Shown here piece by piece: positions 48,219 through 60,030 of a stretch of DNA of 64,000 nucleotides. Numbering within the stretch: the first letter of the stretch is position 1; every line of letters starts with the position of its first letter. The notes below the pieces were generated by a model. That model worked only from the letters and a program-made list of their open reading frames with translations. It did not search any database and was not told where the DNA came from. The position numbers and the translations under genes are program-made. Source of the stretch: Tetracladium setigerum (Eukaryota; Ascomycota; Leotiomycetes; Helotiales); assembly GCA_031472005.1 (NCBI GenBank), contig PZJY01000005.1:2108001-2172000 (forward strand), given 5' to 3'.

Positions 48219-49079
48219 AGGCTTTGAGAATATATTTCATTTCAACTTCTCCCCCATCTCTACATACCCTCTTGATACCCGCAAATACCTTTTCTTTTTT
48301 AAACACCTTGTTTCTTTCTTTCTTTCTTTCATTTTTACTTTGACGGGCGTTTGTTGGTGGGAAGGGAGGGCCGGTGGAGCTTGCGGATAGGTGTTGCTTT
48401 TTGAATAGATGAGACTTTTCCTTTTGGGATCGCTGCATGGGTCTGGCTTTTAGAATCGAGGTTCTCTTTTTAGAAAATTAGAACAGGCAGGCAATTTATC
48501 ATATATTTTGCTTTCTTTCATGAGCAAGAGGGAATCGAAGTGGCCTTGGCTGGATATTGAACAGGTAAGGTTTGAAAGCGACGCCAAGATTAATCCATCA
48601 AAACCTTTACTTCGCAAGTTGATCTATCCATAATGATATGAGGAGGAATACGAAACCACATGATTTCCCCCTTAACTAAGTACTTCAGATGCCTCGGTAC
48701 AAAGTAATATGTTTAACAGAGGTAGGGATGGAGAATTCAAGAAAAACCACCAGATCGATTGCACGTCTTCCCATCAACAATGGAGAGTTGAGATGTGATT
48801 TTCTCGCTTATTTTTGTTCTCGGCAGTTGATTTCGCGGCAACCAACCTGATTTGAAGAATTCGATGGGGATGTTATTTGATGATATGCTTCATGGTACTT
48901 GTGGTTGTTACGAGAACAGGTATTGCGGTTTTCTAGACAAGTTTTTAGGCGTTAGGCGATTAGATTGTCGATTCTTGGCGATCGTCTACGCCAAGACCAA
49001 GCGGGAGAGTTCCAAAAATATTTCTCGACAGCATCACCAAACACAAATTCCATTCCAACTCCCTCACATCACCGGCAAA
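48219..49079. other. Intergenic region between GUA1 and BCP1
   Basis: 861 nt. The GUA1 3' side has five TTTC units at 48311-48330. The rest holds the BCP1 promoter; no gene was seen. Confidence 0.5.
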
Positions 49080-50025
49080 ATGGTCAAGAAACGAAACCGA
49101 GACCCCGAGGTCCTAGAGGACGCACCTACTGCCCAAACTCACACTGGCGACAACGACAGCGGTAGCGACGATGTGAGCCGTGCCCTCCTCCTCCTCGACC
49201 CCTCCAATTATGCCCCGCGATGTACTGTACTAATAACCTTCCCTCGCACAGGACATCGATATGGTCAACGTAGAATTTGAATGGTTCAACTTCAAGCCCG
49301 ACATTGACTTCCACGGTCTCAAATCCCTCTTGCGGCAATTACTCGATGTAGACAGCCAACTCTTCGACCTATCCGCACTCGCAGATCTAATCCTCTCTCA
49401 ACCAACCGTTGGCTCAACCGTCAAAGTCGACGGTGATGAAACGGATGCCTATGCCTTCCTCACGATTCTCAATTTGCGCGAGCACAAGGAGAAGAAAATC
49501 ATTCAGGATCTGACACAATATATTGTTGAGAAGGCGAAAGGAATCAATGGGTTGAGCGATGCGATTTCAAGTGGCACGGTGGGAATTGTGTTGGCGGAAC
49601 GTCTGATCAATGTTCCTTCGGAGATCTCGCCGCCGATGTATGGCATGTTGATTGATGAAATTGAGGCTGCCGTTGAGGATAAAGAGCCGTATGAGTTTAC
49701 GCACTACTTGATTTTGAGTAAGACGTATCATGAGATTGCGTCTGCGTTGGATGCTGAGGAGAGGCCTAAGTCGAAGAAGAACAAGGCAGCGAAGGGGAAG
49801 GGAGAGACGTTTTACTTCCATCCTGAGGATGAGGTGCTACAAAAACATGCTTTGGCTTATGGTGCATATGAGTATACAAAGGATGAGGGAGAAGGGATGG
49901 CCGATAGTAAGAGGGCTTTCTCCGAAATGGGAATTAAAGCACAGGGAAGCTTGATCTTGATCGAAGCAAGCAAATTCGAAGGCGCTGTGAAGGCTATTGG
50001 CGAGTACCTAAGTCCGCCTCAATAA
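49080..50025 (+). CDS. BCP1: Bcp1/BCCIP-family nuclear protein
   Basis: Two exons (49080-49172, 49252-50025) give 288 residues. A basic start (MVKKRNRDPEV) and an acidic Asp/Ser stretch precede the BCCIP domain: MVNVEFEWFNFKPDIDFHGL, LLRQLLDVDSQLFDLSALAD, VKVDGDETDAYAFLTILNLR, and near the end FHPEDEVLQKHALAYGAYEY. Yeast Bcp1 is a nuclear chaperone of ribosomal protein Rpl23 and is needed for nuclear export; animal BCCIP binds BRCA2 and p21. The length matches the fungal members. The 79-nt intron falls inside the acidic run. It converges on chorismate mutase with 231 nt between stop codons. Confidence 0.93.
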
Positions 50026-50256
50026 AGAATCAATATAGCTCAAGATTTTTCTGAAAAGCCATGCAAGTGTTTATTTGGGGGTATTCTTGCGCTACCACCT
50101 ACCAAATGTCCATGATCTATGCTGGAATACCTTCCACACCATGTGTGTGTACCTAGTTACACTTCAGAAAACCGTACCCAAGCGAATCCAGCCAACCAAT
50201 GCCCCCTTTTTCCCTGCCAACTCCTCCAATAGTTTTGGAACACCCATTGCGCACGT

Positions 50257-51112
50257 CTATTCTTTCTCCAGTCTCTGCATCAAGTACTCAACTTCCACTA
50301 CTTTAGTGAGAGGAATGACATACTCTTCGTACATCTTAACGACCTCGTCCACATCAATCTTTGGAGGTTTTCCAGATGTGTCACTCGGGTCTGAGCCATA
50401 AGTCTTTGCCTTTTCACGCAACCTGAGGAGTACCTGCTTTTCCACTGCAGGCTTGGTGATAGCATTGTCAATCCCAGTCCTATCCTCGGCTAAGATCAAC
50501 TTTGTAAACAAATCTGTCTCGGTTCGGAATTTCGACTCGGCAACGAACTTCCCGAAATGGATTCGACGAGAGAGTGCTTGCAAGCAGGCGATGTCTGCTG
50601 TTGTCGCCGAGCCGTAGTTCTCCTCCGTTTCGCCTCTGTCTTCTCGGCCGAACTTTCGACAGGCTGCGGGGAGGAAGTTTTCGGTGTACATCTCCTTGAT
50701 CTTGTCATTGACGGTGACATTGTTCTTGTGTAGAATCTTGGGGTAATTGAGAGGCTTGAGGATAGGTTCTTCGAGGTCGTTGGGGAAGAATGGCTCTTCA
50801 TCGGGAGATTGGAATCGGCGGATTTTGGAGTCAAGCTTCTCTCGTTCGCGGAGTGTCCAGTCAAGGAAGCTCAGCTTACTGTCGGGGATCTCGAGTGCGC
50901 CAGCCTTGTAAATGGTGCCATTGAGCGGGAATTGGACTCGTTCGATGAGGTGGAAGATGATTGTGTCTTCTAACCGGCTGCGTGAAGTTGGAACTTTAGC
51001 TACTGCGAATCTGCAAATGGGGGAAGAGAGGGGTTGCGTACATGAGCTGCTCCCGGATGTTGTTGAGATCCAGTGCCTTGGAAGCATCACTCAAATCGAT
51101 CGCGGTATCCAT
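50257..51112 (-). CDS. ARO7: Chorismate mutase, AroQ eukaryotic type
   Basis: Two exons (51112-51042, 50977-50257) give 263 residues, close to yeast Aro7 (256). It starts MDTAIDLSDASKALDLNNIR followed by EQLIRLEDTIIFHLIERVQF, the first active-site helix with its conserved Arg. Later helices include FLDWTLREREKLDSKIRRF, RRIHFGKFVAESKF and the C-terminal YEEYVIPLTKVVEVEYLMQR. It converts chorismate to prephenate in tyrosine and phenylalanine synthesis. In the yeast enzyme Trp activates and Tyr inhibits; the allosteric helices are present here but individual residues were not aligned. The intron is 64 nt. Confidence 0.95.
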
Positions 51113-51886
51113 CTTGATTGTCCTTGGAAACTTTCGGAGGGTCTTGCTGTTCCACTGGTGCTGGTCGCCGAGTTTGACGGGGAATTGGTGTTTTCTTCCG
51201 GAGTTGTGAAGGTCTGGGATTCGAGTCTCCTGCATAATTGTGAATACTTTATCCGAATACTGTATTTGAGGAATAAAAGTGTGTATATTTGCCTGCTTAC
51301 CTACCTGAAAACGAGGGTTCTATTGTTTGTTTATATATCAAAGTCGGCTCAAGGGACGTAGCTTCCACCTTCAATTGACGTTGCTTCAAGGTTGTTTTGC
51401 AAGAAAGTTCAGGTCTAGATTTCGTGGTGGTAAAGTGGGAGATGTGGGGGAAGAGTCCCTCCGAAAACGCAACGAGGGCTGAGTATTGGGTGAATCTGAC
51501 TATTCAATATGTACCGAGAACTCAAAAATTTCAAGAAAAATTGTTAGAAATTGGGTATGCAAGTCACAAGTGTCAATTGGGTGAATATAAATGGTGAATG
51601 GAAGGTAAACAATGGAACACAAAATACATTCAAAATGGACTCCTCCTCGAACTCCCCCGCGACAACAGAAGCTCTGGTCTTGGCGCATGGCCCGAAGTCC
51701 AACCGCATGAGACAGCATCATCGCAATCCTTGAAGGTCCGAATGGATCCATGCCCACGACACGAACAACAACAACACATTTCTCAACGTCGACGTTGCAC
51801 TCCACGCACACACATATAGGGCCAACGTAACACAATAGGTGAATAAATCGAAGTTGAATGCCCTGCGTACGGTAACATCAGCACCT
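51113..51886. promoter_or_regulatory. Divergent promoter region of ARO7 and MDV1
   Basis: 774 nt between divergent starts. No recognisable protein or repeat. Binding sites (for example TGACTC-like Gcn4/CpcA sites, expected for ARO7) were not seen convincingly. Confidence 0.45.
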
Positions 51887-54002
51887 ATGGCGGGCTCCAG
51901 CAGCCGCAATGCCTCGCCATTCAGAGGGGCGCCCGAGTCGGAATCTAATCTAATATCAGTACGTCCCATCCTTATGCGAATAGCTGCGAATACAAGCTGA
52001 TGGGAGTAGACAAAGGGATTGGAAGCGTTTGGGCGGAAGGTCACCACAACGGCCGGGCATTTGATGGGAGACCCTACCACGGCTACGCATTATCAAAATG
52101 CGATGAGCGACCTCCAAAAGCAGCTGCGTCGACCAAACCTGCAGAGAAGCGTGTTTTCCTTTGCAAAAACCTCTCCCACGGACTTGGTACGGTCAAAACT
52201 GTCGACTTCGGAGATCCAGTATCGAGCCCTTACCTACCTCCCAGACGAACTGCTCAACAACATCCCAGAGAGCGATAATACGTACTCCTTGTTCCAGGGC
52301 TTCCAGGCCACCTTACCAGAAAATAGCCCGGGTCGAAACGGCATCGGAGGAAAGTCTCGAGAGGCAGAAAATTACTTGAGGATGATGCATCATCTGTGGA
52401 TTTGGATACCACCTCAACGCTGGGGAGACTTAAGAAGGAGCAGAACACATTGAACCATCAGCTTGAAATGATGGGCATCCGAAAGAATATGGCAAGCAGC
52501 GAAATTCACGAAATAGACAATAAAATTGCGAATTTGAATAGAATAAGGAGGATAGTTTTGGATCGATTGGCAGGCTTAGAGCAGGAAGAAGCATTGCTGG
52601 AGCATGACAGTTCGTGTTTGGCTCTAAAATTTGGAAGCGGTGGCTAACAAGCAGTAGTTTTGGACGTTGATAATCGACTTGAAGATGCACAGGACGAGTT
52701 GGCGGACGCTGAAGCTTTCGCGGCGCAAAACGCGAAGGATGCCTTGGAAGAGGAACTTGATGAAGCTGCAGATGCATCTTTTATGTCTGAGTCGATATAC
52801 GAGAAGCTTCCTGCTGCAAACACGCCCAAGCCAAAGAGACACAAGACAATCCGTCGGAAATCGATGCCCATCTTGCATGAACATTTCGAGCCTGGGTCTA
52901 TGATTCGGGAAATACCTGCCCATAATGATATGATTACGGCCCTAGATTTTGACGTCCCCTTTGGAACGATGGTTACCTCTGCTCTCGATGATACCGTAAG
53001 AGTGTGGGACTTGAATGCTGGGCGCTGTATGGGACTTTTAGAGGGTCATACTGCTTCCGTGAGAACTCTCCAGGTCGAGGATAATATCGTGGCCACTGGT
53101 TCAATGGATGCCACCATTCGACTGTGGGATCTCAGCAAGGCAATTTACGAACCGCATGATAATCGAATAAACAAGGACGTTGACGAGGACGACCCTCTGG
53201 CATTTGGCAATCCAGAAGATGCACCCATTGAGCCACCAGCTGGGACTATGAAAGAATGTCCATTATTCACATTATCAGCCCATGTGGACGAAGTAACTGC
53301 GCTCTATTTCAAAGGCGATACTCTGATATCAGGATCTTCCGATAAGACCTTGCGCCAATGGGATCTGGAGAAGGGTCGCTGTGTTCAGACGTTGGATGTT
53401 ATGTGGGCAGCAGCACAAGCTTCAGCAACGATGGGATCTTCAGAAGGACAATGGCGGTCAACTGGACGACTACCAGACGCCACGGCAGATTTTGTTGGTG
53501 CTGTGCAAGTATTTGATGCAGCGCTGGCTTGTGGCACAGCGGATGGAATGGTTCGATTATGGGATCTGAGAAGTGGGCAGGTCCATCGAAGTCTTGTCGG
53601 TCACACCGGGCCAGTAACCTGTCTTCAATTTGACGACGTCCATTTGGTAACTGGTAGTTTGGATCGCAGTATTCGAGTAAATGACCCCATGATTTATTTC
53701 GGTAGATGTACTAATGATGATCTTAGATCTGGGATCTCCGCACGGGAGCTATCCACGATGCTTATGCATATGATAGCCCAATCACCAGCATGATGTTCGA
53801 TAACCGCCGCATCGTGTCGGCAGCCGGCGAAGATGTAGCAAAAGTGTACGATAAAATGGACGGCAGACATTGGGATTGTGGATCAGGTGTGGCTGCTGAG
53901 GAGGAGAACAGGTCACCTGCTATTGTGGAGCGAGTTAGGATCAAGGACGGCTATTTGACCGAAGGTAGAAAGGATGGTGTGGTGGGGATATGGACTTGTT
54001 GA
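51887..54002 (+). CDS. MDV1: Mdv1/Caf4-type WD40 mitochondrial fission adaptor, one-base frame break
   Basis: Exons 51887-51958, 52010-52609, 52655-53676 and 53727-54002 give 656 residues after adding one base in the CCCGGG at 52327-52332. The N-terminal extension (GRKVTTTAGHLMGDPTTA, IQYRALTYLPDELLNNIPE) binds Fis1 in yeast. A coiled coil follows (LEMMGIRKNMASSEIHEIDN). The seven-blade WD40 propeller includes IPAHNDMITALDFDVPFGTM, GLLEGHTASVRTL, TLSAHVDEVTALYFKGDTLI, VGHTGPVTCLQF and ends GVVGIWTC. Mdv1 bridges Fis1 and the dynamin Dnm1 on mitochondria. In the given sequence the frame slips between QATLPENSPG and RKVSRGRKLLEDDA; both sides are typical Mdv1. The symbol could equally cover a single Mdv1/Caf4 ancestor. 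Confidence 0.92.
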
Positions 54003-54533
54003 ACTGGCATAAGCCACGAGCAGGTTGCTTTGACTCGCATAGGTCCGGGCGATGACATCTCGAATGCGAGATGGCTGAGATGTCTTGTAGAAACACACAT
54101 TTTGTACCAAAAAGCAAAAATATCATTGTTTATTCCTCTTCTCCCCAGTCGATGCCTGATATCGTGCCTCGGAGTCTCCAGGTCCGTCTAATGATACGTC
54201 GCATTCATATGGGTCCAGTCACCAGTGACCCAAGAGCAGTCTTTACCTCTCTCTCTAGTTACTCGAGTAGAGGTATAGGTATATATTTGTATACATGTAT
54301 TCACGCAGACATATGAAGACTGGTATTGACATCCCACAAAATCGATATTACCCTGAGGATTGACGGAGAGGCCTTCTCAACTATGATAACATATATTGGG
54401 CAATGACATTCTTTCTGGCTAAGAGAACATGCTTCAAAGCCATGCTGGAGTCTTCTTACATCCAATAGTGTAAGGACGGTAACATATTGCACCGCAAGCC
54501 TCATGTTGACTCTCCACAGAGTCCGCATGCTTG

Positions 54534-54895
54534 TTGCAAGTCGCAATTCAGACTTTCAAATTAAACTCTTCTCCCCCATCTCCTGTTGCACATCGCAAAA
54601 TATACCTTTCCACATCTCGCGCTCCTATTGCCCAAAAGCATCCCCTTTGTTGCAAATCGCAAGATAGACCTTCGAGGCTTCGACTCCACACTTGAACATC
54701 AATCACCGATCCCAAGCCAATATCAAACCCCGCCTCCTCCCCATGAAGCCCTCAGTTCAGTCTGTTGCAAGTCGCAAAATATACCTTTTCCACCCACTCC
54801 ACCATCTCCTACCCCACGACGTCGATCAGCAGCGTCCCCAACCAACAGCAAACGTGCTGGACCATGTTTGTGTACCCATGTGTTGCTCATCGCAA
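54534..54895 (+). repeat. Cluster of five TTGC-NNNTC-GCAA elements
   Basis: Perfect TTGC...GCAA arms at 54534-54546, 54586-54598, 54650-54662, 54765-54777 and 54883-54895. The five central bases are AAGTC, ACATC, AAATC, AAGTC and TCATC. Copies are usually preceded by T/G and followed by A/T then AKACYTT-like sequence. Spacing is irregular (52-118 nt). All copies lie in the same orientation. Confidence 0.75.
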
Positions 54896-56678
54896 AACAG
54901 ACTCTCGGGGTGAACAGCTTGATGCGGTCCTGTCAACCGAAGCCAACGTCTCAGACCGTCACAACTAGAGGCGGACATACCCAAAACACAGGATCATTTC
55001 TAATCTTTCTCACTACTACGGAGTAATGCTACTGCGAGCTGTACGCGAGAAAAGTGCCTCGGAGGTTGAGAAATCAAAATAAAAGTCCCCAAAGGGTTTT
55101 AAGCTTCCGGACGGCGCGCCATATGTCAATATCAAGGTTGGAAACTTTACTCTCCCTCCCTCCCCTGCACACATATAGACTATGTATGCGACCTTGTTTG
55201 GATACGGAGTACGAACGAGAACGGAATATGATCACTGAACAGGGCGCGGCTGGTTCACACTACTACGAAAGACAAACAGACTACTCGGATGAAAGTGCCA
55301 TCTGTGCCTCTGACCTCTACTACTTCTCCGGAGTTTGTCTCCGGGAGGTCCAAGGTCTTTGACACAAGCAGCTTCGCTCGGCTCCTCTTCGTCCTCCTCG
55401 CTTGCTGCCACGTACGGCCAATAATGCAACACAATAAAGTTCACGTTGCACAATCAGCACAAAGTCTAAATTGTTTGGTCCAGTGTATCGTCCAGCCCGT
55501 GTTTTGGGCTGGTGGCAGTGGAGGGTGGACTGGTGCTGGTGGTTGCCTGTCACATTTCTGACTTACAGCCATGTACGGAGTACGGGGCGAACTGGGGGGT
55601 GATTTCTAACTGGCGAGTGTGCTATTCTGGAAGATTGGCTGCAAGGGATGGGCTTGCTGTGGCTGACGTGTTTCGCTCTCCTGGTGGCGGAGGCGGCGGT
55701 TAGAGCTTGGGATGGGTGGATGAGATTGCCATCCAGGCTCGGAAATAGAGTTGCAAAAAAGGCGGTTCGAGGGTTGTGGTTGTGTGAGCCAGGTGTGATT
55801 GTGTGTGACTTGAGTCCCTTGACTTTTGGCTACGTGGGAAACTTAATGTATTGTCGGAGCTGGGACGAGTCAAACTTGCTTGCAGTTTGCAGCGGTGAGC
55901 TTAACTTTCAGAAGAGAGGGAATATACTTTTTGAGAAGATAAAGTATGATGATGGTGGGGTTTTGAGGGGTTTGAGGAGCGAATGGGGTAATTCTTGCGA
56001 AAGTGGTGATGAATGTGCTGTATTGTGTTGTGTGGTGTGTGTTATTGTGGTCGTTAGATTTTGGGAGAGAGGAGTAGGAGGTTGTGTTAGAATACGAAGG
56101 TAGAAGTAAAGGACTGTAATGGAAGGTGAGTAGTCTGTCAACTGTAGTCTGTACCTACGAAATACGAACCACATCAACCAGGTAGGTGGGTGGGTAAATC
56201 CCGGTGGCAAAAGTGTCACAAGAGCCCCCGTCCAGCACAGTCAGACGGGACTTGGAAGTCTTGGATTGGCAGAGAACGGCACAAGTGGGGGAGGACAAAG
56301 GCAAACAAGAGTACATTTTTGCTTTTTGGAAAGTATGGTAAAAGTGAAATGGCAAAAGAGCACGAATCGGAGCGGTGGAGGCACTGTTATTGTTGCATTT
56401 CGTACATTTAGGTTTTTGCATTTTTTGTTTGTTGAAGGACGTGGCATCGGATGATCAGCAGATCCTGATCAATAGTCACCTGGCTGATAATTGCTCAGTT
56501 GGGAGTTTGTATTTATTGGAAAAAACATTCAGAAATTGCGATTGGTTCTTGCAAGAAAGTAAGATCCGAGACATTATTTGCGGTTCGCATTTGAAGACTC
56601 CCATATAGTGATTCCCATGCTTCACACGACTTGAATAGTCCAATGACTGGCGAACTGCCAAACCTTTGAGAACTTGTG

Positions 56679-57327
56679 TTGCACTTCGCACTTCAAGGTT
56701 CAATAATAGCCAAAAGCTTGACATTATCATTGAGTCAAGCATTCTCCCTTGTCGTCTGATTATTGCGGGTATCTCGGGTGCCGGAATGAGGTGATCGAGG
56801 ACTTAGTCAAGTAGCTTCTAAAAGCAAATACGAGTCCTACGTGAAGGTTGAAACCCACCAGTCTGGGTCTTGACTTTTGCTTGGCCCGACTTCGATCCGC
56901 AGAGCCTTAGAACTTGCTAAAAGACTTTTGTTGCATGTCGAATAATAGGGTTTCACAAGAAAAAACAATGCTTGCTTCAAATAGTCGCTACCACTCCCTC
57001 GCTTAAGGGTTTTTCCACTCACGCCTTCAGGAGGCAGGGAGATGCCAAGCCTTTATTGGACTGATGATTCTTCAAGAAGGAATGAGATGAGATGATGATT
57101 TTGAATGGCATTTCAAGTAGAGAGAGAGAACTTTTGATGGTGTTCATATTTTCTAGTATCGTTTCTCTCCAGATCCTTTGATCTGTTGAGGCTTCAACAG
57201 GATCAAAACACGCAAAGTGGTGCATGTTTCGACCATCCTCTCTCCCCAGTCAAGCCAAAAGTTCACCCTTCCTATTCTCTCACTGGTACGAGTAGAAGCC
57301 CTTTGTTGATTTTGTTGCACTTCGCAA
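56679..57327 (+). repeat. Three outlying copies of the TTGC-N5-GCAA element
   Basis: TTGCACTTCGCAC at 56679-56691 (last base changed), TTGCATGTCGAAT at 56931-56943 (right arm degraded) and TTGCACTTCGCAA at 57315-57327 (perfect). Same orientation as the upstream cluster, so probably decayed members of one family. Confidence 0.6.
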
Positions 57328-58305
57328 CATTAACTTCATACAGCGGTCGTCCTGGACTGCATATTGAACCAGGATGAAGACTCTGAGCCACGAGTGTATA
57401 CTTCCGCCTTCAAACCTAGTATGAGTCTGCTTGTCTCTCTTCCAAACCAAACTCTCATAAAAGAGGCCGCGCACAGCATTTGTAATTGGCGAGCAGCATC
57501 CTCTGGGGCTTGAGTTGACTTTTCGATGGTTGTCGATCCTGATTTGTAGTAGCCGTCGAAGCGCCTCGCTTAAACTTGGTGGTCTTGTTTTTTGTTTTCC
57601 AGGTTCCAGTTGTCAACGGCTGACCTCATATAGAGTTTTGCGCGTGGAAAAACAGAAGAGTCGGTGAGGAGAATTAATATGCAACCCCCAAAACAACTGA
57701 GACACGGAGTCAAATCAGATCCGAACAGTCCGAGGGGGGAAGTGGGACGTCGCTAAGAAGGATAGACAGAAATCAATTAAAGTGGAACAGGGTGCAATTG
57801 CTTCTTCCCATATAAGAGTGTACACCAGGTTTTAAACGAATTTAACTTATATTATTGTGATGCTAAACTGTGGTAGTGACTGTGCAAAAGAGATGTTAAC
57901 AGTATGTGTGCATATTGAACCAAATCATTCAAATCCTTCAAATCAAAACAAAGGGAGTGTGTCTACTGCAGCCATTTCAATGGTCCACAGCCATGTCTTG
58001 CACAGCCCTCATAGGATTATTCTATGCGGACTTGTCTATCATGCAAGCCATGATGTAGATTTCTAGAAATATGCCTTGAAATAGTGTTAATTTCGATGCA
58101 TGCGCAATACAATTCGAACTGAAATTGACCGAATGAATGTTGTTGAAGAACGAGTAGGCGTGGCGCTACACCTGTGCGATGAGGAGAAATCTTGGATCTG
58201 CAAGCTGGAAATTGAAATCCACAGGATCCACCTTCATTCTTAGTCTCCAACAACCCCGCACAAAGGCGTCTTGAAAGCGTCTATTTACCAAACGCGAGTC
58301 GGCCA

Positions 58306-60030
58306 CTAATAGACGACATTGAACTTCCAACCGACTTTCAGAACCCTGGCGCCAATTAGGCACATCGTAGCAAGAACGTACGAAATGCCAGCGAAGATAA
58401 TCACATTTGAATAATCTCCGTTGCTGGCTGTAAGAATCTGACCAGCGATTGGAAGTGCAGTTAGAGTTCCAAACGAAACAAGCATCCAACATGTCGAGAA
58501 ATAGCGGCCGTAATTCTTAGTCTCACACATTTGTCCGACACAGACAGGGCTCAGGCTCAGATTGCTGCCACTGACAAAACCAAAGATGATGGCGTAGACA
58601 ATAATCATGGCTTTTGACTCCCCAGCCGGGAGCCATAACCCGAAGCAGGTGATAAAACACATCGCTAAACTCAATATCAATGTATTGACTCTTCCAATCA
58701 TATCAGCAACAATGCCTGCGAATAGACGCCCGAAAAAGGATCCGGCGTTGAGTATTGCAAGAATTTGGAAGCCGAACTCGTAGCTTTGGCCGTGCGAGGT
58801 AGCGTAAGACGTGATATAAGTGAGGGTACGAAGAGCCCATACTCCATCAAGAACACGCCAATCGAGACTAGCAAGAAAGGGATGTCCTTGAAAATCTTGA
58901 AGTCAGGTGCAATCGTTTTGAAACTGGCCATTGGCTTGCGGGGTAGTCGACTTTGAACGAGGACATTTGCGATTATGAGGAGAAACAGAAGGATGAATCC
59001 TAGTATTCGAGTCGCCCATGCGAAGCCAAGTGATGGCAACAGCTCCTTCAACAATAACGGAATTACAATACCACCAATCGACCCACTGGTCATCGAGATT
59101 CCTGTGGCATATCCTCTTCGTTTGAGGAAGAAGTGGCCAATAGAGGCGATACACGGTGTGTTGATGAGGCAACCTCCAATTCCGTTGAGCACGCTATAGA
59201 CCATGAAGAAATGCCAGTATTCTAAGTATATGTTAGCGTCGTTGATTTTGCGTGGTAGGAATTTCTTGGAACAATTTATTGTTGTTGTTCCAAAAGTTGG
59301 AGGTCAGGTGTGGAAGTTCTACATACTTGTGCACTCTCCGAGAAGCATCATTGACAACACAAGAAGGATACTGCCAGCACACATGATTACTCTCGGGCCA
59401 TAAGAGTCATAAATGGGTCCAATAGGAGTTCCACCTTATGTTCAAAATACTGTCAGTAGTGTTTGGAGGTGGGTCAGGTGGTTGAGCGAAACCCCCCAAA
59501 AAACAATCCATCGACTATCGAGGATTCCGAAAGTAGGAGCCACCAGGAAGCAACTTACAGAAGAATGTGAGGAACAAAGCAAATCCAAAAATCCATCCAA
59601 TTTGCGAGTGTGAATTGTTTTGGAGCTGATTGGCGGCGAAATAGTCCATTAGGATTGCGGTGGAATTGATGATTCCAAAAACCGAAAATGAACCACAGAA
59701 TGCGCCCAAGACAACACTCCAAGCTTTAAGCCCTCCTTCTGGGAAGTCATCTTTGTCATCCTCATAGGGAGTGCTGAGCGACGAACGAGAAGAGTTCGAT
59801 CGTTGCAAAACTCCTTTTTCAGGATCTGAAGTTGAAGACTCGTTAGTCACAACGACTGGTTCCCCAGCAATTGCAACATCCTCCTTCTTCACGTCTGACT
59901 TCTCCGATTCCTCGATTGGGCGAGAGGCGACAGGTATAATTCCAGTGCCATCATGGTCGAGCGGTTGAGAGGTAGATGTTTGGTATTTTAGGGTCCTGTC
60001 CTGACCTGAAGCATTTCCCGCGAATTGCAT
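58306..60030 (-). CDS. MFS monocarboxylate-transporter-like permease, one-base frame break
   Basis: Exons 60030-59559, 59434-59327 and 59221-58306 give 498 residues after adding one base in GGG at 58824-58826. A ~90-residue Ser/Glu-rich cytosolic N-terminus precedes FPEGGLKAWSVVLGAFCGSF, the start of the first membrane helix in the fungal monocarboxylate/riboflavin-transporter-like group. CGGTPIGPIYDSYGPRVIMC is the loop-2 MFS signature, and twelve helices can be drawn. The middle break lies at LFVP / LTYITSYATSHGQSYEFG; MIGRVNTLILSLAMC and SPVCVGQMCETKNYGRYFST lie beyond it. It should carry a small organic acid or related solute across a membrane; the substrate is unknown. The first ATG in the frame is at 60030. 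The first intron is 124 nt. Confidence 0.88.

Larger units (their letters stand above)
54003..58305. other. 4.3-kb gene-free region with minisatellite
   Basis: The longest region without a recognisable gene. Frames up to ~150 codons (for example 55648-56103, plus) have no domain-like sequence. It holds eight near-copies of a TTGC-N5-GCAA element (54534-57327), three copies of TACGGAGTA (55017, 55203, 55574) and GTAGGTGGGTGGG at 56180. No terminal inverted repeats, LTRs or transposase fragments were seen. Confidence 0.55.

Noticed and set aside
54534..54895. CRISPR array
   Set aside because: The repeats are too short (13 nt), variable in the middle, irregularly spaced, and in a eukaryotic genome.
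55648..56103. 151-codon plus-strand frame in the gene desert
   Set aside because: The translation has no domain pattern and no splice partners, and it overlaps an equally long antisense frame (55908-56219).
54003..58305. Decayed transposon
   Set aside because: No terminal inverted repeats, target duplication, LTR or transposase/reverse-transcriptase fragments were found, and there is no strong AT bias of the kind RIP leaves.
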